DNA of 64,000 bases from JACADW01 sp963747985 (GTDB lineage: Bacteria > Acidobacteriota > UBA6911). Both the position numbers and the translations under genes were made by a program. The notes beneath the pieces were generated by a model. That model saw only the letters and a list, made by a program, of their open reading frames with translations. It was not told the origin of the DNA and made no database searches. The stretch is from the NCBI GenBank assembly GCA_963747985.1, contig CAVVHG010000012.1:186001-250000 (forward strand). The letters are read 5' to 3'. This document shows positions 10,057 through 19,110 of the stretch, one piece after another; the stretch's first letter is position 1, and each line of letters starts with the position of its first letter.

Positions 10057-11169
10057 TCAGCAGGACAGTGCGGCCTGCAACATGGCCCGTGCGTAAGCCA
10101 CGTTGAAAGCGTATGCAGCGTATCCTCCTCCGCCCGGGTACTGCGTCCGGAAATTGGGCTGCTCGCGGTCGTAGTCCATCCCGCGCGGGTGTTCGGGGAA
10201 GATCAGCCGAGGGTACTTCTGTCGCACCAGTTCCTTCATGACGGCGAGCATGTGAATCTCGCCCTCGTCGATGAAGACCTCGGTGTATCGTTCGTACGGC
10301 TTCATCACCTTGACGTTTCGGAAATGTGCGTGGTTGATGCGATCCCGCGACCCGAAGTAGCGGCACACTTCGACCGGGTCCTGCCCCATCTCGCGCGTCA
10401 CGCCGCAATCGTACGTGATACCGTTCGCAGGGCTGTCCACGATGTCGATCAGACGCTTCCATCCTTCGACCGTACCCATGATCTGTCCCGATCCGCGGCT
10501 GATCGGAGCCGGCGGATCATTCGGATGAAGCGCCAGGCGAACGCCGGCCTTCTCAGCGGCCGGGATCACGGCCTTTAAAAAATAGGTGATGTTGCTCCAC
10601 ATCTCTTCGAGGGTGTGAGCACCTTCGTCCGGGAGCGGTGGCAGGTTTCTCATGCGCTCGTAGTCGAAACCCGTCATTCCGGCTCCCGCACGGCCGGTCT
10701 CTTCGAAATAACCTTCCATGGCCCGGTGTGCGTACCAGTTGTACTCGATCACCGGCAAGCCGGCCTTGCCGGCCGCGTCAACAGACTGGATGACCTTCTG
10801 TATTTCGTCATCGCGGCCCGGCCTGGCGTAAATCGCATTGTTGAAGCCGAAGATCATCAGGTTGCCGAGGATCAGGCCATTGGCCTTCAGATGATCCATC
10901 ATCCCCTTCAGCTGGTCCGCCTCCCAGGGAATCCGGCCCCCGCCCGAGATGACATGATCCACGCCCAACTGCCGGATTCTGCGCGCGGACGCTTCATCTC
11001 CAGCCGCGCCCGGAGCGGAGCCTCCCAATCCGGCCGGGAGACAGATCTTCGGGATATCCCTTTCTTCACCGCGAGGCGCCGCGCCGGTTGCCACGACCCG
11101 GACCGGGGCGGCGACGGCTGCCATGCCGGCAGCCTGTATCAACTCTCTTCGAGATAGACGGCCATTCAT
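10057..11169 (-). CDS. Tat-exported mannonate dehydratase-like TIM-barrel protein
   Basis: A 370-residue protein starting at MNGRLSRRELIQAAG, a twin-arginine leader followed by a hydrophobic Ala/Val run, so export to the periplasm is predicted. The rest resembles the UxuA/sugar-phosphate isomerase TIM-barrel superfamily. LRLALHPNDPPAP-like (VRLALHPNDPPAPISRG), GITYDCGVTREMG and INHAHFRNV supply the His, Cys and acidic residues typical of the metal site of mannonate dehydratase. Classical UxuA is cytoplasmic and acts on D-mannonate; a secreted version is unusual. It lies 40 bases downstream of a secreted hydrolase on the same strand, probably one operon. The mannonate activity is inference from motifs only. 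Confidence 0.75.
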   Translation of the reverse strand: MNGRLSRRELIQAAGMAAVAAPVRVVATGAAPRGEERDIPKICLPAGLGGSAPGAAGDEASARRIRQLGVDHVISGGGRIPWEADQLKGMMDHLKANGLILGNLMIFGFNNAIYARPGRDDEIQKVIQSVDAAGKAGLPVIEYNWYAHRAMEGYFEETGRAGAGMTGFDYERMRNLPPLPDEGAHTLEEMWSNITYFLKAVIPAAEKAGVRLALHPNDPPAPISRGSGQIMGTVEGWKRLIDIVDSPANGITYDCGVTREMGQDPVEVCRYFGSRDRINHAHFRNVKVMKPYERYTEVFIDEGEIHMLAVMKELVRQKYPRLIFPEHPRGMDYDREQPNFRTQYPGGGGYAAYAFNVAYARAMLQAALSC

Positions 11170-11209
11170 GGATGAGTCCTCCTGGTGTTTCGTCAACCTT
11201 GCCGCAAGG

Positions 11210-12685
11210 TCAGGGGCCAACCCCACCTGAACTTGTCGCCAACCCTTTGTAGGTCTCGGTACGTCTTTCTTCGGGAAAGAGGCTTTTCCATTCCCCGTAG
11301 CTCGCAACCGAGAGCCATCGCTCAAATGTGCGCGCATTGAGATCGATGTCGGCGGTCACCAGCCCCTGGCTCCCGCCCGTGTCGGCGAGTATGCGCCCGT
11401 TCGGATTGATGATCAGGCTCCGGCGGTTACTGTAGATGGAAGCGATCAGGTATACGGCGTTGTCGATGGCCCGGGCGCGGGCTACAACGTCCCACGTGGA
11501 CTGCTCTTCACGCAGGTCGCCCCAGATAGGGAGCAGGACGATTTCTGCTCCCTGCAGGGCCAGGCTTCGGGTTACTTCCGGAAAGGCGTAGTCGTAGCAG
11601 ATCTCGAGGCCGATCGTGCCAAAATCCGTGCGGAAGACCGGGTACGTCGACCCCGGTGTCAGGCCGCCGTTAACCTCGGTCTGAGGAAGATGTGTTTTGC
11701 GATACTTGCCGGCGACGTTCCCGTCCCGGTCAATCAACAGGGCCGTATTGTAAATTAGCGGGCCCTCACGTTCGTAGATCCCGGCCACGACGTAGAGCTT
11801 TGCTTTCCGCGCCGCCTCGCCGAGTATCCGGCTTGTGGAACCCGGGACAGGCTCTGCGACGTCCGCGAATTTCTTCGCGGTCGAAACGAGTGTAATTCCC
11901 TCTCCCAGGCAGAGCAGGTCCACTCCGAGCTTGCCAGCGTCAGCTATCTTATCTGCGTAGAACTTGCGATTCTGGTCAGGAGTCGAGCCATACAGGGGCT
12001 CGTCGTACACCGTAGCCACTCTGACTCGCCTTGGACCAGGCGCCGGAGCTTCTTCGACGCTCACGTCATCCCACCAGACGGTTCCGCCGGGGGTCCACTG
12101 CAGAACCAGCTCGATGCTGAGGCCCCGGGCAGCTCGCGGCGCCGTCAACACCTGGTCGGCCCGGTACCACTCGCCCTCTTTCGTCGAGCGGGTGACGAAC
12201 TCGGTAAACACTTCCTCGCCTTTGGCGTCAAGCCAGTTGACTCGAATATAGACGTTCCTGGCCGGAGATTCGATCCCGCTCGTCTTGAAATAGCAGCCTA
12301 CCCGGTAGCTCCTTGCGCTCAGGAAGTCGGTTCCCCTGACGGTGAACGTTGATGGGCTGTAATCCTCACCCTGGGTCCCTTCCTGTATTCCTCTAACCTT
12401 TGCGACCCAGTAGCCGAATGTGCCCGGACTGCCCTGGGCTGTCGTGCGGGCCGAAGACTTGCCGGAATGCGATACCATGGAATCCACTTCGAAGGCGGGT
12501 GCAATCTCCTGGCGAGGCGTCGAGGTTATCCAGCCCTGGGGAAGGCGGGTAGCCGGATCGAGCGCTTCGAATCCCGGGTTCTCCACGAGGTTGCGTTTCG
12601 AGGATTGCGGCTCGCAAATGGCGGACGGCAGAAACAGAATCGCCACGACCCAAGCGAGCAGGAACGAGCCAGTTGTTTTTTTCAT
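11210..12685 (-). CDS. Secreted carbon-nitrogen hydrolase with an N-terminal beta-sandwich domain
   Basis: A 491-residue protein. Residues 1-25 are a Sec signal peptide (FLLAWVVAILFLPSAICE). Residues about 32-212 look like a carbohydrate-binding-type beta sandwich (NLVENPGFEALDPATRLPQG at its start, WWDDVSVEEA at its end). Residues about 220-480 are a nitrilase-fold amidase with the triad Glu262 (CLGEGI), Lys330 (KYRKTHLP) and Cys363 (EICYDYAF). Nitrilase-fold enzymes cleave or form C-N bonds of amides or nitriles; exported members with a sugar-binding-like domain suggest action on an extracellular amide or amidated glycan, which is inference. The annotated longer frame upstream is rejected because this start directly yields the signal peptide. 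A hairpin array lies in its leader. Confidence 0.85.
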   Translation of the reverse strand: MKKTTGSFLLAWVVAILFLPSAICEPQSSKRNLVENPGFEALDPATRLPQGWITSTPRQEIAPAFEVDSMVSHSGKSSARTTAQGSPGTFGYWVAKVRGIQEGTQGEDYSPSTFTVRGTDFLSARSYRVGCYFKTSGIESPARNVYIRVNWLDAKGEEVFTEFVTRSTKEGEWYRADQVLTAPRAARGLSIELVLQWTPGGTVWWDDVSVEEAPAPGPRRVRVATVYDEPLYGSTPDQNRKFYADKIADAGKLGVDLLCLGEGITLVSTAKKFADVAEPVPGSTSRILGEAARKAKLYVVAGIYEREGPLIYNTALLIDRDGNVAGKYRKTHLPQTEVNGGLTPGSTYPVFRTDFGTIGLEICYDYAFPEVTRSLALQGAEIVLLPIWGDLREEQSTWDVVARARAIDNAVYLIASIYSNRRSLIINPNGRILADTGGSQGLVTADIDLNARTFERWLSVASYGEWKSLFPEERRTETYKGLATSSGGVGP

Positions 12686-12741
12686 CGACGATCTCCTTGC
12701 GAGGTGATCTTTCATTATGCCACGGCGGCTTTTTCCTGTTT

Positions 12742-12845
12742 CTCCCTTTTCAAGGGGGGACCACCGATACACATCCGGTCGGTCAGACCGGAGGCCCTTA
12801 CAGAGCGGGCGCTCGCAGAGGGCCATTGCGTCCCTTGCGGGACGC
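12742..12845. repeat. Tandem array of three short perfect hairpins
   Basis: Three unrelated stems follow each other: CCCTT-TTC-AAGGG at 12744-12756 (outer bases also pair at 12742/12758), CCGGTC-GGTCA-GACCGG at 12775-12791, and GCGTCCC-TTGC-GGGACGC at 12828-12845. On the minus strand the last has a GCAA tetraloop and the first a GAA triloop. They lie in the presumed 5' leader of the exported nitrilase gene and just beyond a decayed ClC fragment. The style matches arrays at 27.7 and 63.5 kb. No T-run follows, so they are not intrinsic terminators. Confidence 0.7.
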
Positions 12846-12853
12846 CTTGCTCT

Positions 12854-13042
12854 CTATTGGATAGCCTGGGCAGCCGGGCGAGGGGCATAGTCACCTGCGC
12901 GGACCGCCGAACACGAGACGAGGTGGATGCCGTCCTGTACGAGCAGCGCATCGTAAATGGGACGCGGACTGAGCTTGCTCGCCAAGACATAGCTGGTGAT
13001 ATTCGCCGCCGCGCCCACAGGCAGGAGGTTCTGCAGGCCCCT
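12854..13042 (-). pseudogene. Remnant of a ClC-type chloride channel (end of membrane domain)
   Basis: This stretch has no usable start: reading on the minus strand it begins just after a TAG at 13043-13045 and stops at 12854. Its translation contains LQNLLPVGAAANITSYVLAS followed by KLSPRPIYDALLVQDGIHL. That is the pattern of the last membrane helix and linker of ClC chloride channels or antiporters just before the cytoplasmic CBS domains, as I know the family. Nothing of the preceding channel or of the CBS domains can be found on either side, so it is a short relic. Without a search, homology is a pattern judgement. Confidence 0.55.
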
Positions 13043-13177
13043 CTATTCATGGCGCTCCGACACAGATCGGCGAGCAAGTACGGGACGGTCAGGTGCATGA
13101 CTGTTTCGGAATGACCCGATCCTCCCCGCCAGGCTATCAGGAATGATTCGCTCTGGACCCCGCGGCGCCGCAGGTGA

Positions 13178-15307
13178 TCAAACAGTTGTGGCGCGCAGGG
13201 GCATGGACCGCACCCGTTTCCCTGTTGCGTCGAAGATCGCGTTCGCGATTGCAGGTGCCACGACGATGATGGGCGTCTCCCCCGCGCCCGTGGGCTCTGC
13301 ATCCTTCCGGTCGAGGAGCAATACCTCCAGTTTTGGCACGTCACGGAAGCGCGGAACGTGATATCCGGCGAAGGTCCCGTTCGTGAGGCGTCCTTCCCTG
13401 AAGCTGATTTCCTCCCGAAGAGCCGGGCCGAGTCCCATCATGATGCAGCCTTCCACCTGGGACCTCAGGTTTGATGGGTTCAGAATCGCACCGCACTCGA
13501 AGGCTTCTACAATCTCGACGAGGCGCGCAGATCCGCTCGCCTGGTCCATCTGGATTTCAACACAGGCTGCCACCACCGAGTTCTTTTCGGTGCCGCAAGC
13601 CAATCCGATGCCGATACCCGGCCGGCGTTTCTTCCGCCGCTCTGTCCAGCCGAAGCGCTGCGCGGCGGCGGACAGTACGCCCTTGATCCGGGCATTGTCG
13701 AGGTGAGACAGCCTGAATTCCAGCGGGTCCCTGCCTGTGGCTTCCGCCAGCTCGTCGGTAAAGGCTTCCCTGGCGAAGTTGTTCGCCGTTGCCGCCAGGC
13801 AACGATAAGAACCCTGACGGAGCGGAGATTGACTCTCAAAAAACCGGACCCTTGTGTTGGGAATCCGGTAGGGGGTATCGAGGGCGGCGGCCCCGGAGTT
13901 GTAGTTGGTGAAGTCCCAGGCGATGATTGAATTGGCAGTATCCATCCCGGCTTCGATCTCGATCAGCGCCGCCGGGCGGAAGTAGGCCCACATGAACTCT
14001 TCGGACCTTGTCCAGCGCAGTGATACCGGGCTTCCTGCCTCCCTTGCCAGTCTCGCGGCCTCGATGGCCGCCTCGCCTGTGTGCTTTCCCCCGAACCCCC
14101 CGCCCATGTCGGGGACAATCACGCGCACGAGGTCCTGTTTCATGCGGAACGATTCTGCTAACTGCTCTCGCACGCCATAGGGATTGTCGGTTCCGGCCCA
14201 GACTGTCAGCCGGTCGTCCTTCCACTCAGCCACTGCGGCGCGGGGCTCCATCGGCGCGTGCTGGACATAGGCCACCGTATACGACGCTTTCAACCTGCGC
14301 GTTGCCTGCCCAAGTCCCTCCCCGACCGAACCCCTGGCGGAGCCACGGGGGCGCTGCGCATCTTCCCGCGCATGTTCCTTCAAGTATTTAAAGAGGACGT
14401 CGCTGGGAGGTTGCTCAGTAGTCTCCCACTGCACAGTTGCCGCGACGGACTGCACGGCTTTGCGCGCTGCGAATGCCGTCTTTGCGACAAATCCGACGAA
14501 ATCCCCATCCCGAATGGCGTGCACACCCTGCATTCGCTCTGCCGATGGCAGATCCAGCCTTGACAGCTTCGCCCCATAGGAGGGCGCGCGTAGTACCGTT
14601 CCGTAGAGCATCCCCGGACGCACGATGTCGGACGGGTACTTGTGTGCCCCGGTGACGATGTCGCGTCCGCCCAGGCGGGCGCACGGCGCGCCCAGCACCT
14701 TCCAGTCCTTCGAGGGTGTGAGGGTGGCGTCGGACGGCAGAGCCTCCCGGTATGCGGCGGCCAGTTCGGGTGACTTCGCAAGGTCGGCGTAGCCGTAACT
14801 CCTGCCTTCCACAGTCACGGTTCCGTCCCGCACTTCAAGAGAGCTGCGTGCCACGTTCAGCTGGCGGCTGGAAACCAGAATGAGAAGTTCTCGTGCTGCT
14901 GCTGCAGCTTTCCGCACCGCAGGCACCGTTCCAGGTGTCGTACGGCTGCCGGCGGTTATGCCATCGTCCGGCCCCAGTTCCGTGTCGGCCATCACGACCT
15001 TCACGCGTTCCAGCGGCAGGCGCAGCTCTTCGGCTGCAGCCATCGCCAGCTCCGTCCGCGGCCCCTGCCCTTCTTCCACTTTGCCGGTGAGGAGGGTGAC
15101 GAAACCGTCTTGGTTGATGTGCAGCCGCGCCCCCAACGCACCCTCGGCCGTGACTCCCTGGCCTTCGGCAGGCGGTGCAGCGACAGCAATCAAGAGGCCT
15201 GTGCCGGCAATCTCCAGGAACTCCCTGCGGCTCAGAGGAGAGCGGCAGGCGGTAGTTTCGTGCGGTTCATAACGTTCCGGGATGAGTATTTCAGGGTCAC
15301 TTGGCAT
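13178..15307 (-). CDS. Molybdopterin-binding large subunit of a xanthine dehydrogenase-family oxidase
   Basis: A 709-residue catalytic subunit that hydroxylates aldehydes or N-heterocycles at a Mo-cytosine dinucleotide centre. A Tat motif SRREFLEIAGTGLLIAVAA lies near residues 26-44, so the complex is probably exported folded. Family marks are the cofactor-binding stretches GKVEEGQGPRTELAMAAAEE, PDMGGGFGGKHTGEAAIEA and RQGSYRCLAATANNFA, and the C-terminal catalytic Glu within PTGAGETPI. Layout resembles the isoquinoline 1-oxidoreductase beta group, which works without a FAD subunit. It overlaps the 2Fe-2S subunit gene by 11 bases. Natural substrate and electron acceptor are unknown; a periplasmic cytochrome acceptor is usual in that group. 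Confidence 0.88.
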   Translation of the reverse strand: MPSDPEILIPERYEPHETTACRSPLSRREFLEIAGTGLLIAVAAPPAEGQGVTAEGALGARLHINQDGFVTLLTGKVEEGQGPRTELAMAAAEELRLPLERVKVVMADTELGPDDGITAGSRTTPGTVPAVRKAAAAARELLILVSSRQLNVARSSLEVRDGTVTVEGRSYGYADLAKSPELAAAYREALPSDATLTPSKDWKVLGAPCARLGGRDIVTGAHKYPSDIVRPGMLYGTVLRAPSYGAKLSRLDLPSAERMQGVHAIRDGDFVGFVAKTAFAARKAVQSVAATVQWETTEQPPSDVLFKYLKEHAREDAQRPRGSARGSVGEGLGQATRRLKASYTVAYVQHAPMEPRAAVAEWKDDRLTVWAGTDNPYGVREQLAESFRMKQDLVRVIVPDMGGGFGGKHTGEAAIEAARLAREAGSPVSLRWTRSEEFMWAYFRPAALIEIEAGMDTANSIIAWDFTNYNSGAAALDTPYRIPNTRVRFFESQSPLRQGSYRCLAATANNFAREAFTDELAEATGRDPLEFRLSHLDNARIKGVLSAAAQRFGWTERRKKRRPGIGIGLACGTEKNSVVAACVEIQMDQASGSARLVEIVEAFECGAILNPSNLRSQVEGCIMMGLGPALREEISFREGRLTNGTFAGYHVPRFRDVPKLEVLLLDRKDAEPTGAGETPIIVVAPAIANAIFDATGKRVRSMPLRATTV

Positions 15308-15791
15308 GGCCGGCCTCCCCAGACTTATTCTGCCCGGCTAAGGCCGCACGCTTCACCGCCGCGATGACGCGGACATATCCGGAACAGCGACACAGGTTGC
15401 CGTTCAACCCTTCGATGATCTGATCTTCAGTTGGTTTGGGATTACTTTCCAGGAGGCCGACGGTTCTCATTATCATTCCCGGGGTGCAGTAGCCGCACTG
15501 CATCGCGTCTTCCTCGAGAAATGCCTGCTGCACAGGGTGGAGTTTCCCCCCGTCGGCGAGGCCTTCGATCGTGGTGATTTTCTTTCCCTGCGCCATGCGA
15601 GCCGGTATCACACAGGACGCGATCGGCTTGCCGTCCATGAGCACCGTGCATGCGCGGCACTGTCCTTCGCCGCATCCGTACTTTGTCCCCGTCAATCCCA
15701 GGTCCTCGCGCAGCACGTCCAGAAGGGGGCGTTCGGATTCGGTGTCCACGCTGCGCAGTTTGCCGTTCACCGTGAGTCGGATGGTAGTCAT
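15297..15791 (-). CDS. (2Fe-2S)-binding small subunit of the molybdenum hydroxylase
   Basis: A 164-residue electron-transfer subunit with two 2Fe-2S clusters. The plant-ferredoxin-type site is YGCGEGQCRACTVLMDGKP with a further Cys in ASCV; the second site comprises CGYCTPGMIMRT and LCRCSGYVRV. Length and motifs equal those of IorA/CoxS-type subunits. It is translated first and coupled to the large subunit by an 11-base overlap. It has no signal of its own, which fits piggyback export with the Tat-tagged large subunit. The upstream region to 15980 is shared with the divergent SLC13 gene. Confidence 0.93.
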   Translation of the reverse strand: MTTIRLTVNGKLRSVDTESERPLLDVLREDLGLTGTKYGCGEGQCRACTVLMDGKPIASCVIPARMAQGKKITTIEGLADGGKLHPVQQAFLEEDAMQCGYCTPGMIMRTVGLLESNPKPTEDQIIEGLNGNLCRCSGYVRVIAAVKRAALAGQNKSGEAGHAK

Positions 15792-15980
15792 CGGTACGAC
15801 CTCCAGGGAAATGGTGCGATGTCGCCATGCATTGTTCCAGCGAAATCAACACACGGCCTGTTCCGGGCGGCCGGAATCGAACGTCAGTCATTGTGCTGAG
15901 AATCCGTCCTTTTGCACAGTGCAATCGGCAGGGGAGATGTATGCTGGGGGACAATTGGTTCAAACAGGTATGATTCAACC

Positions 15981-17759
15981 ATGCAGATTGCGCTCATACT
16001 CGGATTGCTCACAGTCGCCCTGACGTTGTTTGCGATGGAATTTGCCTCCGTCGACATAATAACGATGCTGTTGCTGATCGTGCTTGTCGTGTCTGGGATC
16101 TTGACTCCTTCCGAGTCTTTCGCCGGCTTCAGCAACGAGATCATTATCATGCTGGCGTCAATTTTCGTGCTCAGCGGCGCCCTGCAAAAGACCGGGGTAG
16201 TCGATGCGATAGGTTCGTACATTTACAGGATCGCGGGCGGCACCCGGTCTCGCCTCACACTTGCCTTAATGGTAATCGTGGGCGGCGTTTCATCATTTAT
16301 GAACAATACGACGGCCACGGCAGTTTTCCTGCCGCCGGTGATGGGGTTGTCACGGAAGACCAAGATCAGCCCCTCGAAATTGCTGATGCCGATGGCCTTT
16401 GCGTCGATCCTGGGTGGGACCTGCACGCTGATCGGGACATCGACTAACGTGGCAGTCAGCGGATACCTCGCCAAGTCCGGGATAGAACCGATCAGACTAT
16501 TTGAGATTACGCCTGTGGGGCTTGTTTTGCTGGCGGTCGGGATTTCCTACATGGTGGTTTTTGGCCAGCGGTTGCTGCCCGATCACAAGGGCGAGAGTCA
16601 GACCGAAGACTACGGTATGCGCAGGTACCTGAGCGAGATCGCGGTGCTGTCGGGCTCCTCCCTTCTGGGCCAGACTATCTTCGAATCGGAACTCGCCAGG
16701 TTGGATTTCCGGATCCTGCAGGTTTTGAGAGGCAAGCGGAAACTTCTGCCTGATCCGAGGACTGCGATTGAGCCCGAGGATATCCTGCTCGTCGAGGGCA
16801 GGGTCGAAGACCTGATGAAGGTCAAGCATATGGCGGGTGTTGAGATCAGAGCCTTGTTGAACCTGCAGGATTCCGACCTTCAATCCGAGGACAGCAGAAT
16901 TGCCGAGGCACTCGTGATGCCGCAATCCAACCTGGTCGACCGCACTCTGAAGGAAGTGAATTTCCGACTGCGCTATGGACTGACGGCATTGGCGATCTAC
17001 CGCCACGGGCAGTCACTCTGCGACAAGATCGGCCGCATACGTCTCCGAGTGGGGGACGTTCTGCTGCTTCACGGGCAGTCCGAGAGACTGCAGAACCTCC
17101 GAAGAAACCCCGACCTGACCGTCCTCGAAGAGCTCACTCCCCCGGAGGACCGCCAGAATAGGGGGATCTATGCCTCGATCGTTTTCGGGTCTGCGATTCT
17201 TCTCGGTGGGCTTGGGTGGATGCCGCTCTCGGTATCGTTCCTGACCGCCGCTGTGCTGGCGATTCTGATGCGCTGCATAACGGTGGAAGAAGCCTACCAA
17301 TTCATTGACTGGAGACTGCTGATCCTGATCGGGGGTATGACCGGCTTCGGGACAGCGATGGAAAAAACCGGTACGGCCGGTTTTCTTGCCGGCCATATTG
17401 TCGGCCTCCTTGAGCCATTCGGCATCATGACTGTTGTTGCGGGCTTCTGCCTCCTGACTATCATCCTTACGCAACCAATGTCCAATGCTGCGGCGGCCCT
17501 GGTGGTCCTGCCGGTCGCGTTGAACTCGGCGCACCGCCTTGGAGCCAACGAACGCACATTCGCCATCGCCATCATGCTGGCGGCCTCCATTTCGCTGATC
17601 ACGCCGTTTGAGCCTTCCTGCATCCTCGTCTATAGCCCCGGCAAGTATCGCTTCAGAGACTTCATCAAGACCGGCTCTCTGCTCACGCTGGCGCTGGTGG
17701 TCATTCTGCTGCTGCTCCTGCCGGTCTTCTGGCCGCTCTACCCCACGGCAAGCAGGTAG
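15981..17759 (+). CDS. SLC13-family permease with two RCK_C (TrkA-C) domains
   Basis: A 592-residue inner-membrane carrier of the divalent anion:sodium symporter group. I start at ATG 15981, which gives MQIALILGLLTVALTLFAME directly. About five helices with the SFMNNTTATAVFLPPV motif precede a cytoplasmic insert (about residues 200-390) holding two TrkA-C-type domains, recognisable by LARLDFRILQVLRGKR and LRYGLTALAIYRHGQ. Further helices carry the second conserved repeat (LTQPMSNAAAALVVLPVA). Such carriers move sulfate, dicarboxylates or similar anions, and RCK_C domains are usually ligand-sensing. Which anion is unknown. It is divergent from the Mo-hydroxylase operon. Confidence 0.9.
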   Translation: MQIALILGLLTVALTLFAMEFASVDIITMLLLIVLVVSGILTPSESFAGFSNEIIIMLASIFVLSGALQKTGVVDAIGSYIYRIAGGTRSRLTLALMVIVGGVSSFMNNTTATAVFLPPVMGLSRKTKISPSKLLMPMAFASILGGTCTLIGTSTNVAVSGYLAKSGIEPIRLFEITPVGLVLLAVGISYMVVFGQRLLPDHKGESQTEDYGMRRYLSEIAVLSGSSLLGQTIFESELARLDFRILQVLRGKRKLLPDPRTAIEPEDILLVEGRVEDLMKVKHMAGVEIRALLNLQDSDLQSEDSRIAEALVMPQSNLVDRTLKEVNFRLRYGLTALAIYRHGQSLCDKIGRIRLRVGDVLLLHGQSERLQNLRRNPDLTVLEELTPPEDRQNRGIYASIVFGSAILLGGLGWMPLSVSFLTAAVLAILMRCITVEEAYQFIDWRLLILIGGMTGFGTAMEKTGTAGFLAGHIVGLLEPFGIMTVVAGFCLLTIILTQPMSNAAAALVVLPVALNSAHRLGANERTFAIAIMLAASISLITPFEPSCILVYSPGKYRFRDFIKTGSLLTLALVVILLLLLPVFWPLYPTASR

Positions 17760-17805
17760 CACCGGGCCTGACCGGGGGTAATCCGAGGCGAGTGCGGCCG
17801 GGTGT

Positions 17806-19041
17806 TCAGCCGATGGTCTTGTTCTTGATGATCGGCTTTGCCCAGAAGCCCACGCTCAGAACCCAGCCGAACGTCAGGTAGAGAAACGTCATGCCCGTGC
17901 GCAGGCCGAACCAGTCCCCCAGGCGGCCGATGATCAACGGCACGATCGCACCTCCGACTATGGCTGTACACAGGATTCCGGAAAATGAACCGTGCAGTTC
18001 ATCGATCGAGTTCAGCGCCAGCGAGATGATGATCGGCCACATGACGGATGCGGCCAGCCCCATGAGAGGAAAGGCGACGCGGGAGACGGGCGCAGACCCG
18101 AAGAGTGCGGCTGTGAGGCACACGAGAGCGGCACATGAAAATGCGATCAGGACCTTCCGGCTGTCGAAGATCTTCAGCAGCAGCATTCCCAGAAAGCACC
18201 CTGCGGTGAGCAGGCCCCAGAACCACGAGACGGCATCAGCCCCGGCAGTGTGGGGATCGTAGTGGTGGTACCTCGAGAGGAATTCCGAGATCCAGTTGGA
18301 TGTTCCCTGCTCGCATCCGACGTATGTAAAAACGCTGAAGAAGTACAGGTAAACGATCGGCTTGCTCAGCAACTTGCGGTGACTATCCCAGGTCCCGGCC
18401 TGTTCCTCGGTCGTGCGCTGCACCACCGGAAACCGGGAAACGACGATGACGACGACCATGAGGAAGGTCACCGCCGCGAAGATCCAATAGAGCGATACCC
18501 AGGGCATGCCGGCAGGCACCAGTCGCGAGAGCGAACCTATCAGCGGATTGCGGACCGCCGGGTCGCCTCCCATGCTGCTCACCAGGTACGAGTAAATACG
18601 CGGGCTCAGGAAAGAAGCCACCCCGAAAATCAGCTGGGCGGTTGCCGAGTTGAATGCGAAGTGCTCTTCACCCCCGGTGACTCTCAGCAGGGGATTGATG
18701 GCCACCTGGAGCGCGGCCATACCCACGCCTATCAGGAAGAGCGAGCAGATGGCCATGCCGTAATGCGGTGTGAGGGCGAAAGTCAGCGAGCCCAGGAATG
18801 CCATCAGGAACGCAATCAGGATCACCTTCTTCTCCCGGTACGCTTCGACCAGCATTCCCGTCGGTATGGACATGACGCCGTAAGCCAGGAAGAAGGAGAA
18901 CGGCAGGAGTGCAGCCGCAGTCAGCGTAAGGTGAAAAGCATCGATGATGTCCGGGACGATCGGACCGAGAATGTTGGTGAGGAGAGAGATCACGAAAAAG
19001 ATCAAGAAGACGAGTGCGACAAGAAAATGGTTTCTTTTCAT
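17806..19041 (-). CDS. MFS sugar transporter, FucP-like (FHS family)
   Basis: A 411-residue twelve-helix major facilitator. Segments such as LFLIGVGMAALQVAINPLLR (after helix 4) and YVGCEQGTSNWISEFL (helix 7) are characteristic of the fucose-glucose/galactose-H+ symporter branch. The gene is the last of a leftward run of glycosidase, ROK kinase and SIS-domain protein. I infer that it imports the sugar released by the glycosidase for phosphorylation by the ROK protein. Which sugar is not determined. No binding protein or ABC importer is nearby, so uptake would be proton-coupled. Confidence 0.87.
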   Translation of the reverse strand: MKRNHFLVALVFLIFFVISLLTNILGPIVPDIIDAFHLTLTAAALLPFSFFLAYGVMSIPTGMLVEAYREKKVILIAFLMAFLGSLTFALTPHYGMAICSLFLIGVGMAALQVAINPLLRVTGGEEHFAFNSATAQLIFGVASFLSPRIYSYLVSSMGGDPAVRNPLIGSLSRLVPAGMPWVSLYWIFAAVTFLMVVVIVVSRFPVVQRTTEEQAGTWDSHRKLLSKPIVYLYFFSVFTYVGCEQGTSNWISEFLSRYHHYDPHTAGADAVSWFWGLLTAGCFLGMLLLKIFDSRKVLIAFSCAALVCLTAALFGSAPVSRVAFPLMGLAASVMWPIIISLALNSIDELHGSFSGILCTAIVGGAIVPLIIGRLGDWFGLRTGMTFLYLTFGWVLSVGFWAKPIIKNKTIG

Positions 19042-19110
19042 GCCCTGCCTGCTTTCTCGCTCCGCCCCTGACGCTGGCCATCTCCTGAAACCAGGTGTCT
19101 GTATCGGACG

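Noticed and set aside
12467..13344. Overlapping frames of 209-215 codons on both strands between the nitrilase and Mo-hydroxylase genes
   Set aside because: Neither translation looks like protein; a different minus frame contains the ClC-like relic instead.
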